Source: Sternotherus odoratus
Taxonomy: Eukaryota > Chordata > Testudines > Kinosternidae
Reading direction: 5' to 3'
Assembly (NCBI GenBank): GCA_032164245.1
Contig: JAVMKO010000002.1
Location: 182,720,920-182,784,919, forward strand
Length of the DNA: 64,000 nt
Position numbers and translations under genes: made by a program
The notes under the pieces: model-generated
What the model was told of the DNA's origin: nothing
Seen by the model: only the letters and a program-made list of their open reading frames with translations
The model's database searches: none
Part shown: positions 11,607-24,133 of the stretch, piece by piece
Numbering within the stretch: position 1 is the first letter of the stretch
Layout of the letters: each line of letters begins with the position of its first letter

Positions 11607-11897
11607 ATAACACTAGGAGGTAGCGGAGCTGTCTCTCTCCACTAGTGGTTGTAATTACATGTGGATGTTATTGGTCTTATTCTCATGAGGATTGTTAAGG
11701 AATGAGAGATCAGTCTGACTTATAGACATTCATACTTTAAGTGGGCCACATGCTAAATGTCCCTGTAGCTACTGGAAGACTGGTTATAGGAATTAATGTC
11801 ACCCAGTTGCCTCACTTATGGACTCATGGGCTGTAAATTGTCTATTTTCTCCTCAGTGACCAGGTAGCAAGAAGTATGTGTTAAACAGGATAAATGT
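11607..11897. repeat. Unnamed ~290-bp repeat, copy 2
   Basis: Direct-orientation partner of 8014-8307, about 3.6 kb away, with scattered substitutions and small indels between them. Either a segment duplication or two insertions of the same unclassified element. Confidence 0.75.
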
Positions 11898-11984
11898 TAT
11901 GGCGTTATGCAGCAAAAGATATTCTGATCAATTGGATTTTTCACAGAATGGATGCATGCCTTACAGTATAATTCTGTCTGAATT

Positions 11985-12895
11985 CAATGCACATTGGGCC
12001 TTCACAATATCCTTTGGCAAGGAGTTCAACAAGTTGATTGTGCTTTATGTGAAGAAATACTTCATTTGTTTTAAACCTTCTGCCTATTAATTTAATTGGG
12101 TGACCTCTAGTTCTTGTGTTATAAGCACTAAACAATACTTCCTTGTCTACTTTCTCTCCGCCAGTCATGATTTTATAGACCTCAATCATATTACCCCTTA
12201 ACCATCTTTTTTCCAAGCTGAAAAGTCCCAGTCTTATTAATTTCTCTTCATATGGAAGCCGTTCCATGCCCCTAATCATTTTTGTTGCCTTTTGTGAACC
12301 TTTTCCAATTCCAAAATATCCTTTTTTGAGATGGGGTGACCACATCTGCACACAGTATTCAAGATGTGGGCATACCATGGATTTATATAGAGGCAACATG
12401 ATATTTTCCATCCTATTATCTATCCCTTTCTTAATTATTCCCAGTATTCTGTTCACCTTTTTGACTGCTGCTGCACATTGAGTGGATGTTTTAGAGAACT
12501 ATTCACAATGACTCCAAGAGCTCTTTCTTGAATGGTAACAGCTAATTTAAACCCCATAATTTTATATGTATCATTGGGATTATGCTTTCCAATGTGCATT
12601 ACTTTGCATTTATCAACATTAAATTTCATCTGTCATTTTGTTGCCCTGGCACCCAGTTTTGAGAGATTCTTTTGTAGCTCCTCTGTCTGCCTCAGTCTTT
12701 TGTAGCTCTTCAGTCTGCCTAAGTCTGCCTGGGTCTTACCTATCTTTAGTAATTTTGTATCATCTGCAAATTTGTCCACCTCACCGTTTACTCCTTTTTC
12801 CAGATCATTTATGAATATGCTGACTAGAACTGGTCCCAGAACAGACTCTGAGGGACACCACTATTTACCTCGCTCCATTCTGAAAAGTGAAAATG
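11985..12895 (-). mobile_element. CR1/L2-group LINE, 3' half
   Basis: The minus strand from 12456 down to about 11985 reads the RT C-terminal region: MNRILGIIKKGIDNRMENIM, MVCPHLEYCVQMWSPHLKKG, YEEKLIRLGLFSLEKRW, then [20 protein letters not shown]. This 171-codon frame is open but is only the C-terminal part. The upstream part to about 12895 is frameshifted; it includes the complement of the motif C to thumb region. It is truncated at the RT core, hence dead, and is the same family as 1866-4590. Confidence 0.85.
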
Positions 12896-13621
12896 GCTGG
12901 ATGTAACTGCAATTTCTGACTCTCCTCATTGTGCCCCTCCCTTCACCAGTCTAGATGAAGAGATAGGCCTTAGAGCAGTCCCTGAAGCCCAGCCAGTTCA
13001 GGTTATTTGTGTAAGGGTGTGGTTGTACTTTGTTTACTCGCAAATTAAGGATTTGACCCAGCTCTGTGTGACATGAATGGAAAGATTTCCATTGGATCAG
13101 ACCCTAATACCTGGATATTTCCAGGTTTCATTGTTTTTAAGAAGACAGAACCTAAAAAGCTGTCAGCCATCAAAATATATAATATACTTGACTTTATATC
13201 CTCTCTTTAAATATAATGAAACAAATAGATTTTCTACTCTCCCTATCATGTCTTTCGATCAAAAGATTAACTAGGGAAAGGAATGTTTCTCACTCTGTGT
13301 GTGTGTGTGTACAGCACCTAATACAGTGGAATCCTGGTCACTGTTGTAGATTCTATGTGTTACCATAACGCAAATAATAAATAATGATGTATACCAGTAT
13401 TTCTAAAGATGTGCCAGTTTTCTTACACATCTTCATATACAACAGGACTTAAATGCCATCCCTTACTCAGTGCTGTAGCTAAATGCCACAATCTAGTCCT
13501 AGTTGGTATGTATCCAATCCAATATCCATTAAAATCAGATAGGACAGACTCTTCTTCCGGGCTGAGTGTGTAGCTGGATAGATTGACGATATTGCTGGGT
13601 GAGTTAGGGGTACCACTGTTG
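12896..13621. other. Nothing recognisable; short (TG)n
   Basis: Non-coding, with a (tg)7 run near 13297-13311. Confidence 0.5.
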
Positions 13622-14806
13622 TGGCCAGTCTACACGAGAGGTCCACTTCCTGGACACCACGGTACAAATAAGTAATGGTCACATAAACACCACCCTATAC
13701 CGAAAACCCACCGACCGCTTTGCCTAGCTTCATGCCTCCAGTTTCCATCCCAGACACACTACACACTACATTGTCTACAGCCAAGCACTGAGGTACAACC
13801 GCATTTGCTCCAACCCCTCAGACAGAGACCAACACCTACAAGATCTTCACCAAGCATTCTTAAAACTGCAATACCCACATGAGGAAGTAAGGAAACAGAT
13901 AAACAGGGCCAGACATGTACCCAGAAGCCTTCTGCTGCAAGACAAACCCAAGAAAGAAACCAATAGACCACCACTGTCCATCACCTATAGTCCTCAATTA
14001 AAACCCCTCCAACACATTATCAGTGATCTACAACCCATCCTGGACAATGATCCCTCACTTTCACAGGCCTTGCCCACAGACAACCTGCCAACCTGAAGCA
14101 GATTCTCACCAGTAACAGCACATCGCGCCATAATAACTCTAACTCAGGAACCAATCCATGCAACAAACCTCGATGCCAACTCTGCCCACATATCTACACC
14201 AGCAACACCATCACAGGACCTAACCAGATCAGCCACACCATCACAGGTTCATTCACCTGCACATCTACCAATACAATATATGCCATCATGTGCCAGCAAT
14301 GCCCCTCTGCTATGTACATCAGCCAACCTGGACAATCCCTACATAAAAGGATAAATGGACACAAATCAGATATTAGGAATGGTAATATACAAAAGCCTGT
14401 AGGAGAACACTTTAACCTGCCTGGACATACAATTGCAGACCTCAAAACAGCCATCCTGCAGCAAAAAAACTTCAAAACCAGACTTCAAAGAGAAACTGCT
14501 GAGCTCCAGTTCATCTGCAAATTCGACTCTATTAGGCCTGGACGTAATATTGGCTGTGAATGTCTCACCAATTACAAAAGCAGTTTCTCCTCTCTGGGTG
14601 TTCACACCTCCAGATCACCTGCTGGAAGTGGGCTTCACCACCCCCACTGATTGAATTTACCTTGCTTTCTTGCCTGCATATTTATGCCTGCCTCTGGAGA
14701 TTTCCACAACATTCATCTGATGAAGTGGGTCTTAACCCATGAAAGCTCATGATCCCTAAAATCTGTTAGTCTATAAGGTGCTACAAGACTCTTTGTCGCT
14801 TTTACA
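13622..14806 (+). mobile_element. Penelope-like element, 5'-truncated and decayed
   Basis: Reads the C-terminal part of a PLE reverse transcriptase (LYRKPTDRFA, then NRICSNPSDRDQHLQDLHQA and VPRSLLLQDKP), the linker zinc-finger region, and a GIY-YIG endonuclease domain (PSAMYISQPGQSLHKRINGH, then GEHFNLPGHTIADLKTAILQ at 14290-14470). It begins abruptly within the RT after the catalytic core and carries stops and frameshifts. The fuller relative is at 24134-26793. The GIY-YIG domain of PLEs nicks target DNA. The tail ends after tctataaggtgctacaag. Confidence 0.9.
14715..14756 (+). ncRNA. Hammerhead-ribozyme-like motif in PLE tail
   Basis: Contains ctgatga (14717-14723), a five-base-pair stem (gtggg with cccat, one G-U pair), gaaa (14741-14744) and a short gctc/gatc arm. 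PLEs are known to carry hammerhead ribozymes in their terminal repeats. One extra A lies between ctgatga and the stem, and stem I is not obvious, so cleavage activity is uncertain. Confidence 0.5.
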
Positions 14807-15166
14807 AAAGAAAGGGTGCCTTTTTCCCCCTAACTCTCAGCCCTGCAACCTCAGCCGTGGACATACCAGATACTGTCTGGTTCGCAAATTGTCACTAATA
14901 AAAAATGAGCAATCGGAATCTGATCAAACAGATCTCCCAGTGTCACTGGTGGCAGAATAGCTATCCAATAGCTGGAGGAGTCAAAGGTAGTAAAAACTTA
15001 GGATACTGAAGCAAGCATGTGTGATTATTAACAGATAAGTTTCTTGACATTGGCATCTATAAGCAATAACTTGATCTCTCGAACATGATCACTTGATCTC
15101 TCAAGTGAAAAGGAGCCATTTCATTTGGTTGATTTTCATTCAATCCTTGTGTGAAGCAGTGCAATA
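14807..15166. other. Nothing recognisable
   Basis: Non-coding sequence between the PLE and the pogo-like element. Confidence 0.5.
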
Positions 15167-15552
15167 CAGTATACTCCCAATTAGCCAAACGGCATGGGGG
15201 GACATGGACTTTATTTGGATAATTGGGAGTTTGGATAACCGAGGTAACAGGAGCCATTCAACAGTAGGGTGGCTTCCTCCTCCTCGCAGACCTGGCTGGA
15301 GGGATACCTATTCTTCCCAGCCAGGACCACAGCATCCTCCACCATCTACACCCGCACCTTGCACCTGCAGGGACCAGTGTAATGTGAGTGAACAGTCCCT
15401 GCACTGCTGAGGGAGCCATTCAGTAGCTGGGTGGCTTCCCCCATGGCCAAGGGCTCCTCCTCAGAGTCATGGTGGGGGTATCTCATGCTGGGGAATGAGG
15501 AGGGAATTCACATAATGTGGAAGTTTGGTTAATAGGGTTTCAGATAAACAGG
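15167..15552. mobile_element. Pogo/Tigger-like non-autonomous element
   Basis: Begins cagtatactcccaattagcc after a TA and ends with a degraded inverse (gtttggttaatagggttt, then cag). Internal ggataattgggagtttggat repeats the terminal motif. The cagta start and TA flank fit pogo-type elements. The interior is GC-richer (15250-15480) with no transposase. Confidence 0.55.
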
Positions 15553-17060
15553 CATATAATGAAGATGTAAGTAAATGTTCTCTTCAGTAATGAATTTTTG
15601 TTGTGGCTAGGCTTTAGGTACTTGGTTTTGTAAACAAATTCATGTACTGAGAGCTACACTTAACCAGAGTCCCTGTTAATCCTTGGTTATGATTATGAAA
15701 TGGAAGAGAATACTAATGTGCTTCATGTTGGATCACCTGTATCCTTTAAAAGTGAGCTCAGTGAGAGTACAATAATAGAGCTATAGTTGTTTAGCATAGT
15801 ATGGATTCATCAGAAAAAGAAATTCCTTTACAAGACATTAACCTTTGTAGAAAATTGCAGATGGCTGTAATGACAATTTGCATGCTTTATGTATTAGACA
15901 ATGTATTAAGTGCCTGATCAGCATGAAATATCCATGGCCTTCTGAACCATACAAGCCCTGGATGCTGGTTCCACAGCAGGCGAGCTGACACATTCAGACA
16001 AAAGGTCAAACTGAAGGAGAAAGCAAATACCAAAAATACCTCAAGTGAGTGTTACGAAAGGGCTCCTGGCCTCCATTTTCTACCTCCTCTGCTCTTTAAA
16101 CAGGTTCCCCACTAAGGGTCATATGAATTATAACAGGTGTCTGATTTTTCTGCTTCCCTACTCCTTGCTCCCACTCGCTCTTTGTTCTCTACCTCAATTC
16201 TGTTGATACCAAGCTGCTTCTTCACAGTTTTACCCTTGCTGTTCTCTTCTTCCACCCTCATCCTACAAATATGTATAGACTATCACAAATGCATCCAATC
16301 AACCATTAGGGAATTGGATGGCCAGTATCAACACTGCATGTCAATGTGGGAGAATTGACATATAACCCACAGTTTCCCAACAGTTAACTGGTGATAATCA
16401 TTCAATTAGTCAATCCACTGGTTTGAATTTGTTTTGTAAAACCACAAAAGTCTGAATTTGCCTACCTTTATATTTTGGCAAATACTATTCAACTGTCTCC
16501 TCCTAAATTTAACGCTGACACAACACTTATTCCAGCTGTATATAGAGCATACTTGCTGTATAATATCAATAGCAGCACCACAAGCTGATTTATTGGTACA
16601 ACATTATGGATGGGTGAACTTTAAAAGGCTAGGAGGAGGTTCGTTTCCATTCAGATAAACACTCCAATGTCCAAATACTTATCTGAAAATTGTATGAATG
16701 ATCCAAACCTCTTGGATCTGTAGAAGTGGAGTGGAAGATTTCCTGGCATTTCCTGCATTGAGCTGGGTGAGATATACATGAGAACAGCTTTTTTCATGGT
16801 ATTTCAGCATTTCTGCTTCTGGTCCTGACTGGAACAAGGATTTGGTCAAAAAAACAAATACAGTACAACACCCTGCAAAAGGTTTTGGTTTGGGTCCATT
16901 GCTGAGCTCAGTTTTTTTATTAATCAGTTTACCAATCCCCAGTTCTCATGGGATGGACTCCACTTGAGTAGGGAGGGAAATAGACTTCTGGGATGGAGGT
17001 TGGCACAACTGATTCAAAGAGTTTAAGATGAGCAATTTGGGGGAGATGGTTGGGAGATGC
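15553..17060. other. Nothing recognisable
   Basis: AT-rich; the open frames at 16137-16358 and 16458-16658 have no family resemblance. Confidence 0.5.
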
Positions 17061-18765
17061 TCATGTAATCTCCACACTTGATTCTAATACTGAATGGGAG
17101 GAGAATCAAGTAAATAAGGATACAGCAAATGGAGAAAGGAAGCACAAAGGATAGGAAAAAGAACAACAACAGAAATGATACTGCTAGTACTACTGATAGT
17201 AAATGTCAGGAAGGCAGTAAAATGACTGTACCTAATCAGGCGAGGAATCTAAGTGACACCAAGCAGAAACAGCTAGGATGTCTGTACACCAATGCAAAGA
17301 GCCTGGGCAACAAAATGGAGGATTAGAACTACTGGTGTAGAAAGTGAAACCAGGTATTATAGGGATAGTGGAAATGTGGTAGAATAGTAGTTATGACTGG
17401 AATACAGGTATTGAAGGGTATGTGCTGCTCAGAAAAGACAGATATAATGATAAAGGTGGAGTAGCATCACATAATAATGATGAAGTAGACTGTAAATAAA
17501 TTAGAAATGATGGAATAGTTAAAACAGTCTGTTTGGACCAAAAACACTTTTGTTTTTGCAAGATAACAGAGGCTCCTCTGAGATAATGCTTGGAGTATGC
17601 TACAAACCCCCAAGATCTAATCTGGATAGCAACCTCTTTAATATTTTCATGAAACATATGCTACTAGGAATTGTGTGATTATGGGAGATTTTAATTTCCT
17701 GGATATAGACTAGAGGACAAAGGTGGTGCCCAGGTATTCCTGGATATGATAGCCAACAGATTTGTTCACAAAATAGTCACCAAACCAACAACAGGTGATG
17801 CCATTTTAGATTTAATACTGGTAAGTAGAAGAACTAACTGGAGAGGGTAAACTTGGTTCAAGTGATCATGAGTTAATTCAGTTTAAACTAAATGGAAGGA
17901 TAAATAAAAATAGATCCGCAACCAGGGTCCTTGATTTCAAAAGCCAAATTTAAAAATTAATGGAATTAGTACCAATTCCCTGATTTTTTTAGGGAAGTGT
18001 ACTGGACTGAAGAACTCAAGTATCTGAATGTGGAAGAGGTTTGGAATTACTTTAAGTCAAAGTTACAGAAGGTGTCTGAAGCCTGCATCCCAAGCAAGTG
18101 GGGAAAATATCATAGGAAAGGATTGCAGACCAAACTGGATGAACAAGCATCTCATAAAGGTTATTAAGAGAAACAGAAAGTCTACAAGGAATTCAAGAAG
18201 GATTGAATCAGAAAGGAGAGCTACCTCTTAGAGGAAAGAAAATATAAGACAGAAAGGTAGACTGCCAAAAACCAAGCAGAGTTAGCCCTATCAAAGAAAA
18301 TTAAAAACAACAGTAAAAGTTTATTTAGCCATGTAAATAAAAAGAAATCAAGGAGAGAAGAATTGGAACCACTAAGCACTGAGAATGGGATGGACATCAA
18401 AGATAATCTAGGTATGGCCTAACAAGTACATGAATACTTTGCCTCAGTTTTTAATAAAGATGAGGATCTTAGGGCAGTGGCATGGTGGCTAATGGGAAGA
18501 AGGAAACAGAATAGAAATTACCAGATCCAAGGTGGAAGCCAAACACAGACAGTTTAATGGGACTAAACTGGGATGCCTGGATTTTCTCCATCCACGAATA
18601 TTAAAGGAATTGGCACATGAAATTTCAAGTTCAATAGCAAGGATTTTTAATGAATTAATAAACCTACTACAGGAGTAGACGGGTGAGTTTCTGTGGTCTT
18701 CAATGTGCACGAGATCAGACTTGATGATCATGATGGTGCCTTATGGCTTTAAAGTCTAAATATTT
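17061..18765 (+). mobile_element. CR1/L2-group LINE, endonuclease part plus 3' tail
   Basis: Frame 17129-17326 ends QLGCLYTNAKSLGNKMED, the start of the endonuclease domain. Downstream fragments read YNDKGGVAS-like sequence, PTTGDAILDLILVS (about 17785-17825) and KNNSKSLFSHVNKKKSR (about 18303-18350), the region before the RT. After about 18680 it jumps to a LINE tail (agatcagacttgatgatcat, then ttaaagtcta at 18715-18758). The RT core is missing, and the frame is broken many times. Confidence 0.75.
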
Positions 18766-20515
18766 TTAGAGGAGGTATCAAAGTTAGATATTGAAAACCG
18801 ATTGCATATAGCTACTATATATGCATGCACATTCTGAATGGGCAGGTTAGCTGTAGTGTATGCACATGTCTGGTTAATGTGCTAGCACCATTTTTTATGT
18901 CTGCATCACACTGAAAAACTGACCGTTCACTGGCTTTGTGCATGTGATGCTTTAAATCATAAGATGAATTCTTCTTAAAAGGAGTGTCCTTTGCTTAAAT
19001 GAAAGGCAATGTTTATGGTTGCGATATCGTAATCCTTTTTCTAACTACACGGAGCTTTCGGGAAAGATTCTGTTTCTTCAGTCAGACCCACAATACGTTC
19101 TGTTCCACTTTTGCACTTTGCCCTTTCCAAAAAGAACGTTTGTTTAATATTAAAGTTCCCTTTCAAAACAAAGTCTCTAATCCTACCCTCCCATTTATGC
19201 ATCTGCAGTTTGTTTGATAACTTACAGCGTAATTATAGGCTGTCCTCCCACTAAACACTGTATTGAGACTTATGGAACAAGGTGGTGAAATATGTGCTGG
19301 CGTCTGAGTAATAAGCCAGTAATTTACCACAAGTACTTGGAAGAAAAGGAATGAAGGAGAAGCCTGCTATTTAAACTGTTCTGTTAGCATGCTCACACAC
19401 ACAATAGCATATATCCCATTCATATTTCAATTTAACAACAATTTCAAAGCTGTTATCTGCTCTTGCGTCAAGTTAATTTTAAATGTAATATGTTTATCAG
19501 CAACAGCAAGTGCGTTAGCAGATCCAAATGGAGATCTCCTTTCACACTTACAAATGTGTGTGCTGGGTTTGTGGAAAGTGAACCTAAAAACACCATACCA
19601 TTTAGACAGAGATTTGACTTCGGGACAGGGCAGTGCTACATCACCCCCATGGCAGCACTGCAGGAATTCTGCTCCTCAGCACACAGGGAGGGTGCTACAT
19701 ACTCCGCCCACAAATTTGGAACACTACCTGATATATAAAGATGGAGCGAAGGTTCTGCCCTTCCTTCTCCTTTTCAGCCACTCTGGGCACTGCTCCCCTT
19801 GAGGAACCCCTATAAAAGGAAGGAGTTTGGAGGCCACGACTCCCTCTGTCATTTGGCACATTTGCATAAAAACTAGGCAGAACATAACCAGTTGTATCCA
19901 AGTTACCCAATATCAGGACTGGTCCATATGCAGAAATAAAAGTTGCTGAGAAAGGTAAGAATCATGGATTAGGCCCCAAACAACATTAGCCTATTTTAAG
20001 TGCTATTTTCTCCATTGGGGTTTTTATATATTTACAATTGACAGACAAAATTCTAGGCCCAATTTTGATCTGAATTAGGCCTAATGGGCATGCCCGGGTA
20101 TAAACAGTAACAGAATTTATCTGACGAATGATCTAAAGAATGGGGAAACCTACTATGCTGTGCCCCGTAAAAGGTTTTAGAAGTAAAGAAAATATTCTGG
20201 GAGTATATGTAGGCTGAAACCAGGCAAAAATCAGTAGTTCTAGCCCAAAAGTGGCACATTTTGAGCTTCTCTCTGACACACCATGTGTCTTTCCTGAAAT
20301 AGGCAAATTCTGTCACTTTCCCTCTCTTATTGGAGGGAGGTCCAGCAGCTATTTTATCTGCTTTATGTGTGACCAGATAGTTCTCTCCTGATTATGTAAC
20401 AATCTCCAACCTGCAAGAAAACAACATTTGGAGTCAGTGAGCCTACCAGACGTGGCATGCTGGGGGAAGACCATGTGGAATATGGAGGGGGGGGGACTCA
20501 AAGGAAAGCAGCAGT
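18766..20515. other. No gene seen
   Basis: AT-rich to 19550, then more balanced. Includes tataaaagg at 19812, which looks like a TATA box but has no gene or LTR context that I can support. An oligo-G run lies near 20487. Confidence 0.45.
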
Positions 20516-20690
20516 GTGACCTAGCTGATAGGATACAGACACCAGGATACAGGCTCTGATACCAGTTCTTTCCTTAAAATATTGTGTACCTTTGGGCGTA
20601 CAATTTTAATTATATGTGCCCCAACTGTAAAATAAAGCTTATAAGACCCATCAGCCTGCTTAAAGTTTGTCCAGCATTTTTACAGATATA
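20516..20690 (+). repeat. Probable MIR SINE, diverged
   Basis: Reads like the second half of a MIR in tRNA-head-first orientation (gtgtacctttgggcgtaca, then caactgtaaaataaagc, matching the usual tgtgaccttgggcaag and atctgtaaaatggg phrases). Diverged, so boundaries are loose. Confidence 0.5.
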
Positions 20691-20699
20691 AAATGCTAC

Positions 20700-22060
20700 C
20701 GGAATGTTAAGCATTATTATAAGGGGAATGTCCAACTTGAGTTTTTGGAGTCAGATCCATGGCAGATTTAACAGTTAGCGAGGTCAGCAAGTGCCCCACC
20801 TGGTCCGTCCCACCCCCCACCCCACCCCCCGACTCCTCCCATCTGCCAGTAGTAGAAGAACAAAAAAGATGGGCCAAGGTGCAGGTTATTATCATTGCCC
20901 CCACATATGTCCCACATTCAAATTCACACTCACGTCCTACACACACACACTCTTCCCTGCCTGATCACCCTGCCTCCCCCGCGCCCGGTTCCATGCCGTG
21001 CCATCGGTTCCCTGGGCCCCGCACCGATGCTGCTGCCACTACAGCCATCATCACTGCTCCTGCCAAAGCCAGAACTGCTGTCGCAGGAGCCAGAGCTGCA
21101 AGCGACCTCTGCTGCCGCCACCAGAGCTAGAGTCAGACCTACTAAGAAGAGTAGCCTGCCAATTCCTACTGCCCTCATTTGAATTTGCCCCAGCAATGGG
21201 AGGGGAGGAAGAGCGTCCAACCAAAACAGAAGCTCTGCCATTGCCATCCCTAATATTCCCCAGAATTCATGGCACAGCCACTGTTTTGGAGGCTCCCTTC
21301 CCAGGCAAACTGAAATGTGGGCAGTGGGGACCGGCGCATTGCTCTTCCTAGAGGAGCCAGCAGGTTGAAAACAGTGGCAGCACTGTAGGTCCTGGAACTA
21401 AGGGTGCAGGAGGTGCTGCAGAAGTGGTTCCCATTATATTTAGGGTTTGCAGTTTGGTTCAACAGCTCTTAGCAGCCCCACTGTCCCAGCAGCCTGTGCC
21501 AGGCATACGTTGTGCACCTGAGCAGCCCTGAGCCTGCAGGGGACCTCCACGTTCAGAGGCCCCTGAACAGCTTCTCCAGCTATTCCTCTGCCACCGCCAT
21601 CTGCCTCCCTCCATTTGATTCTGGGGCCTCACCCTCACAAGGAACTGAGTTGGTCACCCCACACTGGGCAGGGCTGGTGGCCCCATGCTGCCTCAGGGTT
21701 GATGCAAATGCATGAGTTGCATGTGTCTAGCACACTCCCAGCCATCGGCCCCTATTTTTATAGAGGCCTCAGGAAACCCACACCCACCTTCCCTGCAATG
21801 CCTTTGCAAAATCCCATAGCATTTGAGCATGCCCAGTACACGGTGCCGGATAGTACAGGTGTTTCCTATCCCACTGGGTATGCTCTAGTGTTGAAGGGGC
21901 TGCAGTTCGGAAATTTAGTTTGTCTTCATAGTCTCCATAGCCTCCTCTTGCCATGGGACACTGAGAGGTATGTGCCTGCCTGCTCTAGCCACTCCCCCAG
22001 CCCGCCCCACTCTAGTTCTGCACATCTCTGCTAGATTCTGCACAGAAAATCAACATTTTG
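20700..22060. other. GC-richer block of unknown nature
   Basis: About 1.3 kb markedly richer in C and G than its surroundings, with C runs (20810-20835), a short (ac)n at 20940-20952 and gctgctgcc-type words. Frames are open on both strands (123 and 105 codons) but give low-complexity Pro/Ser/Ala peptides. No TIR, LTR or domain was found. It could be an unclassified repeat or a retrocopy of a UTR. Confidence 0.4.
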
Positions 22061-22185
22061 TTAGTATTATCCCTACAACTGAGGGATAAATAAAGCAGTA
22101 CAAAAATACTTTATTTCAGCCTATACTTGCAACTTCCTTATTCACATACTGGAAGGTATCTGAAAATGAAAACCATAAATACATA

Positions 22186-22537
22186 CAGTAAAACCTCGAT
22201 TTAACGGACCTCGATTTAACGGACTTCGGATGCAACGGACAAAATTTCTGATCAATATCAGACTGCGACCCCTCCCGTCTGCGGCCCCAGTCCCCTTCGC
22301 AGGCGGCTGGCTTCTGGCTCCCGGCTGCTGCCCCGGTCCCAGCCGCTGGCGGGCTGGCTGCCGCCCCGGTCCCGGCAGCAGGCGGGCTGGCTGCCGGCTC
22401 CCGGCTGCCGCCCGGGTCCCTGCAGTGGGCGGGCTGCTGCTCCGACAGCTCTTCTTTTTTTATTATTAAATAACGGACTTTTTGATTTAACGGACACCCC
22501 CTCACCCGAATTAGTCCGTTAAATGGAGGTTTTACTG
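22186..22537. mobile_element. Pogo/Tigger-type TIR element with GC-rich core
   Basis: Inverted ends cagtaaaacctcgatttaac and the inverse of gttaaatggaggttttactg differ at one base. TA lies on both sides (22184-22185, 22538-22539), as expected for the Tc1/mariner/pogo group. The motif tttaacggac is repeated internally at both ends. The core (22265-22440) is a GC-rich degenerate tandem repeat of ggcgggctggctgcc-like words. No transposase. Confidence 0.8.
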
Positions 22538-22559
22538 TATACAAGTCTGGTTTTAAAAA

Positions 22560-24120
22560 ACAAAAAGAAAGAGAGATTTTGTTATTACAAATTGCCTCCA
22601 AAGATCCTGAGCAGCAGAAACTATCCTTTTGTCAACGTTCTGATCAGCGCCTGCAGTCTGAAGAAGAAAGTCAAGAACTGCATCTCAATTCAGCAAGCAT
22701 GAATTTGTCATTGTGTCAAGGTTTAAGTGTGGGAAACAGTTTGTGCAGTACCTCTGAAGTTGCACCTGTAGCAGTTGCTGATGATATTTCTAGAGAAACT
22801 TTGCTTCAAGCCAACACAACTGAAGACCCTGTAGGCTGAGCAACATACCAACAAAGCCAAAGATCCCACAGATGGTCTTAAAACTGAAAAACCCAAAGAC
22901 CTGTAACTGACCTTGAATGAAGCAAAATCAAAGATCCTATAGATGAGCAGTTAGACGATGTGGCACATCAAATCCGTCTTCCTACTGAAATTGGTTTGAA
23001 GTTCCCATCTGATAAAAATCACTTTCAAGATTCAATTGCCTATACTTGAACAGATTGGTCCTTGCCTGCCCATTGAAAGTGATATTCCACATAGACAGTT
23101 TCTTATTTTCCTACAAACCACCATTTTTCATCTTCATTTTATGGAATAAAACAATGCACCACAAGAAGATTTCATATTACAGGGCTAGTATACTCATATC
23201 TTTCAACTTATGCATATTGTCACATTTTTTGGTTGTTCAAGAATACAGGAACTTAAAAATTAACATGGGCAACAGGTTTCAATGGTTGGAAGAATATGCT
23301 AAAGTCAATGTCTATTCATGGGAGGAGAAAGAACATGTGCAGTCATATGAGGTAGCTCTACAGTTCGCAAAGTATCATATTATCAATGCATGTTTTGATA
23401 AACAAGCATCTGAAAATATTATGAAATGGCAAGAAGTTATTGCTTGAAACAGTCAAAATTTTAACTAGTTTAGGCCTCCTCTTCCACAGCCACCATAAAG
23501 TGTTGGAGAGCAACAATGCGGTACTTACTTGAGCATCGTTAAACTACTTGCCAGACATAATATAACTGTTGTCCAATATATCAAGAGAATCAAATCAATA
23601 TACCAAGAGAATCAACTACTTGACAATTACTGATGAACTTATAAGTGTTTTAGCATCAGAAACCAGGAAATGCATACTTAATAACTTCAAAGAAGCTTAT
23701 GTTTTTTACTATCATTGCAGACACAACCATGGATATTAGCCAAGTTGATCAAATGCCCATTTTGCATCGCTTTATTAATATTGATCAAACTGAAGGAAAA
23801 GTAGATAAAAAAAGCATTTTGTAATCTTTGTGGCAGTAAATGAGGTAGATGCTGCATTCTTGTGTGACCTGTTAACCAATGTTTTATTCTTCAAGTATGA
23901 ATTAGACCCCAAATATATGTCTGGACAGTGATATGATGGGGCCAGTAGTACAGACAGAGCTTGTGGAGGACTGCAAGCAAAAAAAAAGCTATCTTTCAGG
24001 CAAGGCAAACAAAGTGTATGGACCATACATCTAACACAGATTAACCTCATTTTGGTTCATACTGCTGAAAATCAGATCAGTCCACACCTGAAGGTTTTCT
24101 TCAAAACTTTTCAGGAAATA
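22560..24120 (+). pseudogene. hAT transposase-like pseudogene, part 1
   Basis: A decayed coding region resembling the hAT-derived transposase family that includes vertebrate ZMYM1/KIAA1586-like proteins. Readable pieces are WLEEYAKVNVYSWEEKEHVQ, then ACFDKQASENIMKWQEVIA (23290-23447); ADTTMDISQVDQM (about 23720); VAVNEVDAAFLCDLLTNVLF and FKYELDPKYMSGQ (about 23830-23930, with DGASSTDRACGGLQAK following); and KVFFKTFQEIYTYF up to the PLE insertion. These cover the catalytic RNase H-like region. Many stops and frameshifts mean no product. No TTF zinc finger or clear TIR is visible. It could be an old transposon or a retrocopy of a domesticated gene. Confidence 0.75.
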
Positions 24121-24133
24121 TATACATATTTTG
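24121..24133. repeat. Left 13-bp target duplication of the PLE
   Basis: tatacatattttg, repeated exactly at 26794-26806 on the other side of the element. Splicing at this word restores the hAT frame (QEIYTYF joined to ADSCHQW). Confidence 0.9.

Noticed and set aside
11076..11645. 189-codon plus-strand open frame
   Set aside because: No domain or family resemblance, and its last codons run into the dispersed repeat at 11607, so it is most likely a chance frame.
19805..19825. TATA-box promoter (tataaaagg)
   Set aside because: No gene, LTR structure or start-site context can be tied to it.
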